Shown: positions 44,602 to 54,575 of the stretch, in pieces
Numbering within the stretch: the stretch's first letter is position 1
How the letters are laid out: each line of letters opens with the position of its first letter
Assembly: GCA_030550205.1 (NCBI GenBank)
Contig: JAUQPS010000001.1
Coordinates: 1-58,784, forward strand
DNA length: 58,784 nucleotides
Direction: 5' to 3'
Origin: a bacterium
GTDB taxonomy: Bacteria; Hydrothermota; Hydrothermia; LBFQ01; DSFT01
Program-made: the position numbers and the translations under genes
Notes under the pieces: model-generated
What the model was told of the DNA's origin: nothing
Databases searched by the model: none
The model's input: the letters and a program-made list of their open reading frames with translations, nothing else

Positions 44602-45450
44602 ATGAAAAGGTTGATGATGAGCTTGTCACTTCTTGTTTCCATAGCGTATGCTGAAAAATTTTCAGCTGATTTGTATCTTGGATACGGTTCAACAAAAGAA
44701 GCTTATGATAGCACGGGTAAATCTGATACAATAGGGGGATCCTATTCAGTCCTTAATTTAGCTCTGGGTGGTAAATACTATGTTTTTGCCCCCGAATTAG
44801 GTCCAAAAATTTATATAGGAGGAAAGTTTGGATTTACACAAAACCAACTTTCAAATGGGGGTTCAACAAGTAGTGGATTTTCTCCACAATATCTAAGTCT
44901 ATTGTTGGGAGGTTCTTACCTTTTTGTAAATGGCAAAGTTGGTTTTCAATTAGATTTGGGACCAGAAATGGATTTTAATAGTAATAAAATACAAAATTCA
45001 GATCGTCAGAATGCTATTCTTGTAGGGTTAGGCGCAAATGTTCCATTTATGGCAGGATTAGGCGATTTTCATGCAAGTTTTGATTATGTATATACTCTTT
45101 CAAAAACAGAGAATAATATAACTTATGATAATGGAGATTATATTAGTTTTGTTTTTGGCGGTGGTTATAAGGTTGGTTTGGCTGAATTGGTTTCTTTGAG
45201 TTTTGGTCTTGATATTGTATATTGGAATAAAACAAAGGGTGATAGTAATAGTTTTTGGCAAGAAGATGCAAACAACTTATCCCTTGTTCCATACTTTAAA
45301 TACAAAACTGGACCTTTATCTATTTGGGCTAAATTAGGAGCAAAATATGGATGGTTTGGAGAATATACATATAGTGGAATTTCTATTATGGGAAAGAATT
45401 CACTTAAAACTCTTTTAGGTTTTACAATTGGTCTTAATGTATCATACTAA
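44602..45450 (+). CDS. Outer-membrane beta-barrel protein
   Basis: 282 residues with a standard signal peptide (MKRLMMSLSLLVSIAYA, cleavage before EKF) and about ten alternating hydrophobic strands (FSADLYLGYGSTKEAY, QYLSLLLGGSYLFVNGKVGF, YISFVFGGGYKVGLAEL), ending in an aromatic-terminated strand FTIGLNVSY as expected for BAM recognition. No specific porin family is recognised. AAAGGAGGT precedes ATG, and a terminator hairpin follows. Its charged n-region contrasts with the many ultrashort signals nearby. Confidence 0.75.
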   Translation: MKRLMMSLSLLVSIAYAEKFSADLYLGYGSTKEAYDSTGKSDTIGGSYSVLNLALGGKYYVFAPELGPKIYIGGKFGFTQNQLSNGGSTSSGFSPQYLSLLLGGSYLFVNGKVGFQLDLGPEMDFNSNKIQNSDRQNAILVGLGANVPFMAGLGDFHASFDYVYTLSKTENNITYDNGDYISFVFGGGYKVGLAELVSLSFGLDIVYWNKTKGDSNSFWQEDANNLSLVPYFKYKTGPLSIWAKLGAKYGWFGEYTYSGISIMGKNSLKTLLGFTIGLNVSY

Positions 45451-45455
45451 TTTTA

Positions 45456-45474
45456 TCCCCCTTTTAGGGGGATT
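45456..45474 (+). terminator. Hairpin terminator after barrel gene
   Basis: ATCCCCC-TTTTA-GGGGGAT stem-loop followed by TTAAAATTTT. The T-rich tail is shared with the promoter of the next gene, so terminator and promoter are fused. Confidence 0.7.
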
Positions 45475-45486
45475 TAAAATTTTCAG
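45472..45486 (+). promoter_or_regulatory. TTTAAAAT promoter before M32 carboxypeptidase
   Basis: ATTTAAAATTTTCAG ends directly before ATG 45487, with no Shine-Dalgarno sequence. Confidence 0.6.
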
Positions 45487-46992
45487 ATGACAAAATTAAC
45501 TTTCCAAGAAGCATATAGTGAGTTAGTTAAATTATCAAAAAAACTAAGCTATATTTCTTCACTCCTTTCTCTTTCGGGATGGGATGAAAGAACTTATATG
45601 CCCAAAGATGGATATAAACATAGGGCAGAAGCTCATGCTATTTTAGGAGAATATTTATATGATGAATGGACAAAGGATTATGTAGGAGAACTTATAGAAA
45701 TAGCTAAAAGTGGTGATTTAGATGAAATTCAAAGGTCAAATATATATTGGTGGGAAAAGAGATATAAAGAGCAAAAGAAAATTCCAAAAGAATTATTAAT
45801 TAGACATATTAAGACATCTACCTTAGCTTATCATGTATGGAAAGAAGCAAGAGAAAAAGATAATTTTGAATTATTTAAGCCTTATTTAAAGGAAATTATT
45901 GAAATTTTGAAAGAAGAAGCTCAAATTCTTGGATATAAAAATGAACCTTATGATGCTCTTATTGATAGATATGAGCCTGAAATGACTGCACAAGAAATTG
46001 CAAATATATTTAATGAACTTAAAAGCGAAACAATAAGATTATTAAATAGAGTAAAGAGTTCTAAAAAGGATTTTAGAAGTTATGTATTAAAAGGGCATTT
46101 TGATAAAGAAAAACAAAAGGAATTTTGTAAGTTTTTACTTGAAAAAATTGGTTTTGATTTTAATAGAGGAAGATTAGATGAAACAACACATCCATTTGCA
46201 ACAAGAATTTTACCAAATGATGTAAGAATAACTACAAGATTTTATGAAGATAATATAAGTTCAAGTATATTTGGAACGCTTCATGAAATGGGACATGCAT
46301 TTTATGAAATGGGTCTTAATGAAGATTATTTTGGAACGCCTGTTGGTGAAAGTGTATCCTTAGGAATACATGAATCTCAATCAAGATTTTGGGAGAATTT
46401 CATTGGAAGAAGCCTAGCATTTTGGGAATTATTTTATAATGACTTAAAAAAGTTTTTCCCTCAGTTTGAAAATGTTAAGTTAGAGCATTTTTATTTAGCA
46501 ATAAATGAAATAAAGCCTTCATATATAAGGGTTGAAGCGGATGAGCTAACTTATAATTTACATATCATTTTAAGATTTGAGCTTGAAAGGGATGTAATAA
46601 ATGGAAAATTAAGTGTAGATGATTTAAGAGATGCTTGGAATGATAAATTTGAGAAGTTATTTGGATTTAGACCAAGAAATGATAAGGAGGGTATTTTACA
46701 AGATGTGCATTGGTCATCTGAGATGGGATATTTTCCAACTTATACGCTTGGTAATTTAAATGCCGCTCAATTTTTCTATAAAATAAATGAGGAGCTTGGA
46801 GATATTTATAAACTTGTAAGAAAGGGGGAATTTAAAACAATTTATGAGTGGTTAAAAGAAAAAATTTATCAAAAAGGCTCATTGTATAAACCACAAGAAT
46901 TAGTTCAAAATGTAACTGGTGAAAGAACAAATCCAAAATATTTAGTTAAATATCTTGAAAATAAAATTGAAGGACTTTTGAGTATAGAGTGA
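45487..46992 (+). CDS. Carboxypeptidase Taq (M32 metallopeptidase)
   Basis: 501 residues, the standard M32 length. It has the zinc motif TLHEMGHAFYEMG (HExxH), the downstream Glu region VGESVSLGIHESQSRFWENF typical of M32, IKPSYIRVEADELTYNLHI and DVHWSSEMGYFPTYTLGNL. It is a cytosolic broad-specificity metallocarboxypeptidase, first described from Thermus and common in thermophiles. Leaderless start behind a promoter that overlaps the preceding terminator. Convergent with the 47000 gene, with a 7 nt gap. Confidence 0.95.
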   Translation: MTKLTFQEAYSELVKLSKKLSYISSLLSLSGWDERTYMPKDGYKHRAEAHAILGEYLYDEWTKDYVGELIEIAKSGDLDEIQRSNIYWWEKRYKEQKKIPKELLIRHIKTSTLAYHVWKEAREKDNFELFKPYLKEIIEILKEEAQILGYKNEPYDALIDRYEPEMTAQEIANIFNELKSETIRLLNRVKSSKKDFRSYVLKGHFDKEKQKEFCKFLLEKIGFDFNRGRLDETTHPFATRILPNDVRITTRFYEDNISSSIFGTLHEMGHAFYEMGLNEDYFGTPVGESVSLGIHESQSRFWENFIGRSLAFWELFYNDLKKFFPQFENVKLEHFYLAINEIKPSYIRVEADELTYNLHIILRFELERDVINGKLSVDDLRDAWNDKFEKLFGFRPRNDKEGILQDVHWSSEMGYFPTYTLGNLNAAQFFYKINEELGDIYKLVRKGEFKTIYEWLKEKIYQKGSLYKPQELVQNVTGERTNPKYLVKYLENKIEGLLSIE

Positions 46993-46999
46993 TTTAAAA

Positions 47000-47335
47000 T
47001 TAGCTTTCAAGCAATTTCAAAATTTTATAATTATCATAAAATCCCAAAATTAATAATATAATTGAAATTATAACATTTCCACCAAACATTACAAATAAAA
47101 CACTTCCAGCAGTATATAATAAACTTAAATTTGAAACACTCCAAAGTGCTAATGTTTTTTTATCAAATTTTGATTTTGTTTTTTTAATAGTAAATTCATT
47201 AAAATATGATAGCAAAAAAATAATAATTATTGGAATGATTTTATATATTGAGCATACTTCTGGCTTTTGAATACTATAAATTACCCAAACTGCTAAAATA
47301 TATGAAATAGTTGGAATTAAAAGGTATATTTTCAT
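47000..47335 (-). CDS. Small four-helix membrane protein
   Basis: 111 residues with about four transmembrane helices (IYLLIPTISYILAVWVIYSI, IIPIIIIFLLSYF, ALWSVSNLSLLYTAGSVLFV, VIISIILLILGFYDNYKIL). The loop after helix 2 is basic (TIKKTKSKFDKK). I recognise no family. It overlaps the upstream OmpH-fusion gene by 4 nt and is the last gene of the leftward envelope operon 47000-49509. Confidence 0.6.
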   Translation of the reverse strand: MKIYLLIPTISYILAVWVIYSIQKPEVCSIYKIIPIIIIFLLSYFNEFTIKKTKSKFDKKTLALWSVSNLSLLYTAGSVLFVMFGGNVIISIILLILGFYDNYKILKLLES

Positions 47336-48228
47336 TTTTTCAAGCTTTCACGATACTTATTCATAATATCTTTAGTATAGGCACTAATTAACTTTGACCA
47401 TTCTTCTTCTTTATCAGAGCTCTGGCCACTTCTTGAATAAATTTCCTTACCATCTTTTGAATAAATTGAAATTTTAAAATAAATTGTATTCTCTTTTATA
47501 TCCAAATTTCCCCATACAAATGCATCTAATTTTAGAATTGAAACTGCTTTTAATATACCATCCATTGTCGGGTCTTCTTTATTATATATATTAGCGGTTT
47601 GCTCAGTAGAAACAAAATTTATATTAGGGATTTTTTTAATTTCTGTTTCCATAATACTTACCATCTTGTCAGCAATATCTTTTAGTTTTGATGTTTTTGT
47701 ATTTAATTTAAAATAAAAAATTCCTACATAGTTTATTCCGCCTCTGATGACTGTTGCATAAGCCTTATTTAATTCATTTAAAACAACATCTGTAATATCA
47801 TTGTTGCTATTGAAATATAAAATTGCATCATTATTGCTTTTGTTTATAACAATATCATAGTTATTTCTCCTTGCTATGCTATCAATTACTGAATAAATTC
47901 TATTTATATATGGTGTGACAAGCTGTTGATATTTTTGGCTAACTTGATTATATATATCTTTTGCAAGATTTTGATATTCAATTTCCTTTTGTTCAATTTT
48001 TTTATTTAATCTATAAATACCTTCTTCTGTTAAAAATGCTCTTTGTTCCGAAAGTAAATTTTTTAAGCTATCAATTTCTTTTTTTAAACTATCTAAGGTT
48101 TTTTCTTTTTCTAATTGAAATTGCCTTACTTGATTTAAAGCATCTTTATAATCATAGTAATTTGCTTTAATTTTTTCCATATCTACAACTGCAAAATTGG
48201 CTTTTTGAGCTAAAATTATAAATAACAT
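47332..48228 (-). CDS. Skp/OmpH-like chaperone domain fused to a C-terminal lipoprotein-like domain
   Basis: 298 residues. Residues 9-150 or so match the Skp/OmpH pattern: ANFAVVDMEKIKANYYDYKD, a long coiled coil (KEKTLDSLKKEIDSLKNLL) and VTPYINRIYSVIDSIARRNN with the closing strand YDIVINKSNNDAILYFNSN. The last 140 or so residues are a separate alpha/beta domain (GINYVGIFYFKLNTKTSKLK, LKAVSILKLDAFVWGNLDIK) resembling TolB-N/CsgG-like assemblies. The two are in one unbroken frame. The signal is an ultrashort MLFIILAQ. ATG 48228 lies 4 nt beyond the 3' end of the tRNA gene. Probably a periplasmic chaperone. Confidence 0.7.
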   Translation of the reverse strand: MLFIILAQKANFAVVDMEKIKANYYDYKDALNQVRQFQLEKEKTLDSLKKEIDSLKNLLSEQRAFLTEEGIYRLNKKIEQKEIEYQNLAKDIYNQVSQKYQQLVTPYINRIYSVIDSIARRNNYDIVINKSNNDAILYFNSNNDITDVVLNELNKAYATVIRGGINYVGIFYFKLNTKTSKLKDIADKMVSIMETEIKKIPNINFVSTEQTANIYNKEDPTMDGILKAVSILKLDAFVWGNLDIKENTIYFKISIYSKDGKEIYSRSGQSSDKEEEWSKLISAYTKDIMNKYRESLKK

Positions 48229-48232
48229 AATG

Positions 48233-48320
48233 CGGTGGGGGTGGGATTTGAACCCACGTCCCCCTTTTAAGGGGAAGCTGATTTCGAATCAGCCCCTTTC
48301 GTCCGCTCAGGCACCCCACC
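48233..48320 (-). tRNA. tRNA-Ser (anticodon CGA)
   Basis: The minus strand folds as a class II tRNA. The acceptor is GGTGGGG/CCCCACC with discriminator G (48233). The anticodon arm is GCTGA-TTCGAAA-TCAGC, giving anticodon CGA for codon UCG. The long variable arm is TTCCCCTTAAAAGGGGGAC and the T arm is GTGGG-TTCAAAT-CCCAC. CCA is not encoded. The long variable arm confirms serine identity. Its first base is the last base of the upstream gene's TAG stop, and the next gene's ATG is 4 nt past its end, so it must be cut from an mRNA-containing transcript. Confidence 0.95.
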
Positions 48321-48922
48321 TATTGCTTTTGATTACAATTTAAAGATACATAGACTGTAAAGCTTATATTATTTTTTCCAATGTTTGAAATTTGAGGTAA
48401 ATTTATAGTAGGTTCTATATCTTGAAACTCAATTTTTTCAATGGAGCAATTTTCATTAATAAGCTTTGCTTGCTGCTTTATGTTATCTATTATTTCCTTC
48501 ATATATTTTAGTTTTTCTTGAAGCAATAGAGAATCCGATATTGAAGAATCAGTGGATTTTAACTCAAAGGAAACTTCTGCTTTTTTTAGATTTTTTGAGA
48601 GAAATTCTTCAAGTTTTTTAATCTCTTCTTCATCTTTTAGTATAAACTCAATATTCCAATAACCCATGTATCCCGAGATTACCCTTTTCTCTGAATTTCC
48701 TTCAATTATATACAATGGCATTATTCGTGTGTCTTTTAAATCATATTTATACTTAGACTTTTTTAAGATATCTTCAATTTGGGAAAATTTTTTATTTATA
48801 TCACTTTCGGAATTTCCCTTATTCGTTTGAAAACTATAAGTAGCTTTTATAATGTCAGGTTTTATTGACTTTGAAAACACCAACGAATAATTTAAAATCT
48901 GACTTAAAATTAAGTTTATCAT
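48320..48922 (-). CDS. SIMPL-domain (DUF541) exported protein
   Basis: 200 residues with the SIMPL/DUF541 layout: strands IKPDIIKATYSFQTNKGN, then KSKYKYDLKDTRIMPLYI, SGYMGYWNIEFILKDEEEIK and a C-terminal FTVYVSLNCNQKQ. Family members are periplasmic; E. coli YggE is linked to oxidative-stress tolerance. N-terminus MINLILSQILNYSLVFS is a short signal without charge. The TAG stop shares its final G with the 5' base of tRNA-Ser. ATG overlaps the upstream stop by 4 nt. Confidence 0.75.
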   Translation of the reverse strand: MINLILSQILNYSLVFSKSIKPDIIKATYSFQTNKGNSESDINKKFSQIEDILKKSKYKYDLKDTRIMPLYIIEGNSEKRVISGYMGYWNIEFILKDEEEIKKLEEFLSKNLKKAEVSFELKSTDSSISDSLLLQEKLKYMKEIIDNIKQQAKLINENCSIEKIEFQDIEPTINLPQISNIGKNNISFTVYVSLNCNQKQ

Positions 48923-49509
48923 CTTAACTGCCTTGTTTGGTCAAATTGTATTATTGATTCAAGTTCAAATGGTGTTGTTGTTAACTGCCTTTTGCTTTTA
49001 ATAAAGTAATACAAATATCCATAAAAATATCTATCTTCTCTTAAAGAGCCTCCAAAGAATTTAAGTGTATCACCACTATCTAATATTCCAAATGTCGGAA
49101 CTAATTGATATCTTGATAATGGAACATCCATCGTTACCATTTTATAAACCACTGAGCCATTTAAAAGTTTATAAACAATATAAACATTTCTATCCATGTA
49201 TAAAATCAATACATCATTTATAGCAAATCCTACAACTTTATGCTGCCAACCATTACATTTTCCGTCCTTCACTGGTGCAGTCATAAGTTCTCTTCCTCTA
49301 TGGTCAAAAACAGTAATTACACCATATGGACTTATTTCTGTTTTATATCCTGCATAAGTTTGAGATTTGGAATTGAAACAATCTTCAAATTCAGGGAATT
49401 GTATCCTTAATTCCTTAGCCCTTTCAATAGCCTTTACAATTTGAAGAGTATCCCATTTTACACTTTGTAGTTTTTGAAAACCCTGTAAGTTTATTATCCA
49501 AAAGAGCAT
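48919..49509 (-). CDS. Exported protein of unknown function
   Basis: 196 residues from ATG 49509. I recognise no family. Visible features are a short hydrophobic N-terminus (MLFWIINLQGFQK), then strand-rich segments resembling propeller blades (YKTEISPYGVITVFDHRGRE, YMDRNVYIVYKLLNGSVVY). The frame stays open to 49587, but a perfect copy of the window's promoter motif lies at 49513-49527 inside that extension and ends 3 nt before ATG 49509, so 49509 is preferred. It heads the leftward operon with the SIMPL protein, tRNA-Ser, OmpH fusion and membrane protein. Confidence 0.6.
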   Translation of the reverse strand: MLFWIINLQGFQKLQSVKWDTLQIVKAIERAKELRIQFPEFEDCFNSKSQTYAGYKTEISPYGVITVFDHRGRELMTAPVKDGKCNGWQHKVVGFAINDVLILYMDRNVYIVYKLLNGSVVYKMVTMDVPLSRYQLVPTFGILDSGDTLKFFGGSLREDRYFYGYLYYFIKSKRQLTTTPFELESIIQFDQTRQLR

Positions 49510-49512
49510 AAT

Positions 49513-49527
49513 TGAAAATTTTAAAGC
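49513..49527 (-). promoter_or_regulatory. TTTAAAAT promoter of leftward envelope/tRNA operon
   Basis: Minus strand GCTTTAAAATTTTCA ends 3 nt before ATG 49509. It decides the start of the first gene and probably also drives tRNA-Ser. Confidence 0.65.
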
Positions 49528-49603
49528 AATATTAGGTAATGTTTTTTGATAAAATTGATATTTTAAAAGTCGGTGCAAAGGGCTCACATGTAATAAGATA
49601 AGG

Positions 49604-49695
49604 CAAGAAAATTTTTAGAAAAACTTATTAAAGAATACAAATTAGAAAATGTAAAAATAGAAGGAAAGAAAATTTTGAAAGCTTTAAATGAATAA
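49604..49695 (+). other. Possible coding relic upstream of rpmA
   Basis: The frame encodes a helical stretch (KFLEKLIKEYKLENVKIEGK, ILKALNE, stop) but is preceded directly by two stop codons (TAA TAA) and lacks a start codon or ribosome-binding site. It may be the tail of a lost gene, or chance. Apart from the two promoters I see nothing else in the 49588-49737 gap. Confidence 0.3.
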
Positions 49696-49719
49696 TAGGA
49701 ATAAATAAGAACTTTTATG

Positions 49720-49733
49720 CTTTAAAATTTTCA
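49720..49733 (+). promoter_or_regulatory. TTTAAAAT promoter before rpmA-rpsL-rpsG
   Basis: CTTTAAAATTTTCA ends 4 nt before ATG 49738, identical to the rpmJ and tal copies. Confidence 0.65.
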
Positions 49734-49737
49734 AACT

Positions 49738-50017
49738 ATGGCAACGCATAAAGGGCAAGGTTCTACACAAAATGGAAGAGATAGTAGACCTAAATATCTT
49801 GGAGTTAAGGTTGGGGATGGACAAATTGTAAAAATTGGGAATGTTCTTGTAAGACAGAGAGGAACGAAATTTTATCCAGGTTATAATGTAGCAAGGGGTG
49901 GAGATGATACACTCTATGCACTTGCAAATGGTAAAGTAAAATTTGAAAATAGGAAAGGAAAGGTTTTTGTATCAGTTTATCCCTTAGAAGAATATAATTT
50001 ATATTACGGAGGGAAAT

Positions 50018-50043
<26 letters not shown>
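49738..50043 (+). CDS. rpmA: 50S ribosomal protein L27 (bL27)
   Basis: 101 residues beginning [20 protein letters not shown], with [20 protein letters not shown] and [20 protein letters not shown], the L27 core. The N-terminus begins directly with the basic residues that reach the peptidyl-transferase centre, without a cleavable extension. Leaderless start behind a consensus promoter. It is unusually placed: L27 normally follows rplU, but here it heads an rpsL-rpsG unit and overlaps rpsL by 26 nt. Confidence 0.96.
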
Positions 50044-51883
<1,840 letters not shown>

Positions 51884-51887
<4 letters not shown>

Positions 51888-52924
51888 ATGTTTATTATGT
51901 TCTAAACAAGTATTCTTCTGTTATTTCCATTCAAGAATTTGAAGATGAAATTATTGCATTAGTTCATATTCCATATAAGGCTGATGAATATTTAACAAGA
52001 ATGGAAGAAGAGCTACTTAAAGTAAATTATTATATTGATATAAAACCTCAACAAGAAGCTCATTTCATTTTAAGGCTTATTAAAATTCCAAAACCTCAAA
52101 GACAAAATTACTTATTACATTTTGTTTTATTTATATTAACAATTATTTCAACACTTATAGCAGGGGCTTTTCAATCAGGAGCAAATCCATTTTCAAAAGA
52201 TATTATTAAAGGCTTTCCATTTTCATTATCTATAATGTCAATTTTATTATTTCATGAGATGGGTCATTATATTTTATCAAAGAAATTTAAAGTAGATGCG
52301 ACTTTGCCATATTTTATACCATTTCCAAATCCATTAATTGGAACAATGGGAGCTATTATAAAATTAAGGTCATTTATTCCAAATAGGAAAGCTTTACTTC
52401 ATATTGGAGCAGCAGGACCTTGGTTTGGACTTATTATAACAATTATTGTTTTGATAATTGGTTTAAAGCTTTCAAAAGTTGTTCCTATGGATGAGGCTTC
52501 AAAAGCGGGTTTTTCACTTGGTGAAAGTATTTTATTTAAATTTATTTCTTATCTTGTAATTGGAGATACAAGTGATAAGGTTGTAATTTTACATCCTATT
52601 GCTTTTGCGGGTTGGCTTGGATTGTTTGTTACAAATTTAAATTTACTTCCTATTGGTCAGTTAGATGGAGGTCATATCGCTTATTCATTATTTGGTAAAT
52701 ATCAAAAGTATATTTCTTATGTTGTGTGGATAGCTTTAATTGTATTTGGTTTTTTATATTGGGGAGGTTGGCTTGTGTGGGCTATATTAACAATTATCTT
52801 AGGAATTGAGCATCCAAAACCATTAAATGATTATACAAAGCTTTCTAAATTAGATAAGATATATGCAATTTTATCTCTTTTCTTATTTATACTTACATTT
52901 ACTCCAAATCCTATAAAGATATGA
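51884..52924 (+). CDS. M50-family site-2 protease-like membrane metalloprotease
   Basis: 346 residues. A cytosolic N-domain of about 70 residues precedes 6-7 transmembrane helices. The zinc motif is LLFHEMGHYILSKKF (HExxH), and the third ligand motif is NLNLLPIGQLDGGHIAYSL. It lacks PDZ domains and differs from RseP at 38580; it resembles the plant EGY and cyanobacterial S2P-like class. Substrate unknown. Overlaps both neighbours by 4 nt. Confidence 0.85.
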
Positions 52925-53640
52925 AAAGTGCTATAATAACAGGAGCAAGTAGTGGTATTGGAAGAGCAATAGCTTATGAGCTTGCTAAAAATAATTATAA
53001 TTTGCTTTTGATTGCAAGAAGAGAAAATTTACTTTCAAGAATATGTCAAGATTTAGAAAATACTTATAAAATAAAAGCGAAATATATTGTAATGGATTTA
53101 AGCAAAAATAATGACTTTTCATATGTGAAAAATTACTTTCTTGAAACATTTGATAGCTTAGATGTGCTTGTAAATAATGTTGGAATTGGTTATTATGGAC
53201 AAATTGAAAATATATCTTTGGAAAATTTAGAAAAATTGTTTTGGACAAATTTATTTTCACATATTTTTATAACAAAGGAGTTAGTTCCTATTATGAAACA
53301 ACAAGGTTATGGAATTATAGTAAATATTATAAGTTTAATAGCGTTTTTCCCATTAAAGAATTGGTCAATTTATAGCTCTACAAAATGTGCTCAAATGGGA
53401 TTTTTCAAGAGTTTAAGAAGAGAATTATATAGACATAAAATTAAAGTTATTAATGTTTATCCAGGAGCTACAGAAACTGAATTTTTCAATAGTTTAGAAT
53501 TACCTTATAATTTTCCAAAACTTGATAAAGCTGAAAAAGTTGCTCAAAAAGTTATTAAAGCAATTAAAAGAAATAGAAATAGTGAAGTTTTTATATCGTT
53601 TTCACATTGGCTTTTTCATAAACTTTCTGTTTGGATTTAA
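52921..53640 (+). CDS. Short-chain dehydrogenase/reductase
   Basis: 239 residues of the classical SDR fold: cofactor motif ITGASSGIGRAIAYELAK, NNVGIGYYGQIENIS (NNAG variant), and catalytic Ser/Tyr/Lys in IISLIAFFPLKNWSIYSSTK (YxxxK), then YPGATETEF. Arg residues after strand 2 (LIARREN) suggest NADP(H). The C-terminal end is hydrophobic (FSHWLFHKLSVWI). The substrate is unknown. ATG 52921 overlaps the protease stop; the 3' end overlaps convergent def by 50 nt. Confidence 0.88.
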   Translation: MKSAIITGASSGIGRAIAYELAKNNYNLLLIARRENLLSRICQDLENTYKIKAKYIVMDLSKNNDFSYVKNYFLETFDSLDVLVNNVGIGYYGQIENISLENLEKLFWTNLFSHIFITKELVPIMKQQGYGIIVNIISLIAFFPLKNWSIYSSTKCAQMGFFKSLRRELYRHKIKVINVYPGATETEFFNSLELPYNFPKLDKAEKVAQKVIKAIKRNRNSEVFISFSHWLFHKLSVWI

Positions 53641-54145
53641 TATTTTCCATCCATTCTTTTAGAACTTTTGCTCGTTTTTCAATTGGTAAATGGTCTATAA
53701 ATAATATCCCATTTAAATGGTCTATTTCATGTAAAAGAACTCTTGCAAATAAGCCTTTTGCTTGAATTTCTGTTTCTTCAAATTCTCTTGTTTTTAAATT
53801 TAATTTATGAGCTCTAATAATTGCAAAACTTGGTCTTTCAAGCTTAACATATAATTCTGGAAATGATAAGCAACCTTCTTCATCAATTTCGGAACCTTCC
53901 TTATATATTAATATGGGATTTGCTAAAACTAAATAACCTTTTCCTTCTTTTATTCCCTCTAAGTCAATTGCACATAATCTATGAATTTCACCTACTTGGT
54001 TTGCGGATATTCCAAGTCCTTCATATGCTCGCATTGTATCTATTAAATCAAGTGCTAATTGTAAAACTTCAAAATTAAATTCTTTAATTTCAATTGTTTT
54101 TTGTCTTAAAAATTTATCTGGATATATTAAAATTTTCCTAACCAT
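53591..54145 (-). CDS. def: Peptide deformylase
   Basis: 184 residues with all three motifs: GLGISANQVGE (GxGxAAxQ variant with Ser), EEGCLSFPE (EGCLS with the zinc Cys) and LLHEIDHLNGILFIDHL (HExxH). It removes the formyl group from nascent N-terminal Met. A GAGGTGATT site precedes ATG, and the start shares one base with the yajC stop. The 3' end overlaps the SDR gene by 50 nt. Confidence 0.96.
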   Translation of the reverse strand: MVRKILIYPDKFLRQKTIEIKEFNFEVLQLALDLIDTMRAYEGLGISANQVGEIHRLCAIDLEGIKEGKGYLVLANPILIYKEGSEIDEEGCLSFPELYVKLERPSFAIIRAHKLNLKTREFEETEIQAKGLFARVLLHEIDHLNGILFIDHLPIEKRAKVLKEWMENIKSKQKVYEKANVKTI

Positions 54146-54417
54146 TATTTAATCACCTCATTTATAGCCCACTTTTTGATTTTGATAGCACTACCTTCGC
54201 TTTCAATGATAAAATAATCATCTCCAATAATCGTTACTTCTCCTATAATTCCTGATGTTGTTATAACTTTATCCCCCTTTTTGATATTTTTAATCATTTG
54301 CTCCTTTCTTTTTCTTTCTCTTTGTTGTGGCAAAATAAGTATTAAGTAGAAAACTAAAAATATAAGCAGATAAAATATAAGAAGCGATAACCAATTTGCT
54401 CCTGTATTCTCTTGCAT
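54145..54417 (-). CDS. yajC: Sec translocon accessory subunit YajC
   Basis: 90 residues. A single N-terminal transmembrane helix (WLSLLIFYLLIFLVFYLILIL) is followed by the YajC signature PQQRERKRKEQMIKNIKKGD and KVITTSGIIGEVTIIGDDYF. YajC assists SecDF at the inner membrane; secD and secF are not in this window. Leaderless start behind a minus-strand promoter. Followed by def. Confidence 0.93.
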   Translation of the reverse strand: MQENTGANWLSLLIFYLLIFLVFYLILILPQQRERKRKEQMIKNIKKGDKVITTSGIIGEVTIIGDDYFIIESEGSAIKIKKWAINEVIK

Positions 54418-54420
54418 AAT

Positions 54421-54434
54421 TGAAAATTTTAAGG
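54421..54434 (-). promoter_or_regulatory. TTAAAAT promoter before yajC-def
   Basis: Minus strand CCTTAAAATTTTCA ends 3 nt before ATG 54417. Confidence 0.6.
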
Positions 54435-54488
54435 CTTAATTAAAAGGCGAATTGAGATGATATTTATTTTGAAAGTTTTAAAGATATG

Positions 54489-54502
54489 CTTTAAAATTGT
54501 GA
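54489..54502 (+). promoter_or_regulatory. TTTAAAAT promoter with long structured leader
   Basis: CTTTAAAATTGTGA is the only motif copy here lying far from its gene: ATG 54576 is 73 nt downstream, and the gap is filled by a hairpin. An ATG at 54505 right behind it opens a 6-codon frame (MSERTS, stop). Confidence 0.5.
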
Positions 54503-54505
54503 AAA

Positions 54506-54564
54506 TGTCTGAGAGAACATCTTGATTAAGAAGACACCTTAATATCAAGCTGCTCTCCCAGGCA
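54506..54564 (+). promoter_or_regulatory. Structured 5' leader hairpin, possible cis-regulatory RNA
   Basis: A 59 nt RNA folds into two stacked stems. The outer stem is TGTCTGAGAG (54506-54515) with CTCTCCCAGGCA (54553-54564; CC bulge, one G-T pair). The inner stem is CTTGATTAAG (54521-54530) with CTTAATATCAAG (54538-54549; TA bulge). The internal loop is AACAT/CTG and the apical loop AAGACAC. It lacks a U-tract, so it is not a simple terminator. It matches no riboswitch class I can recall. Confidence 0.5.
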
Positions 54565-54575
54565 TCATAAATTAG

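Noticed and set aside
49510-49587. Longer N-terminus (ATG 49587) for the gene ending at 48919
   Set aside because: The extension encodes a basic segment inconsistent with the exported profile and contains the promoter motif that serves ATG 49509.
54505-54525. MSERTS hexapeptide as a real gene
   Set aside because: Too short to support on its own; kept only as part of the structured-leader hypothesis.
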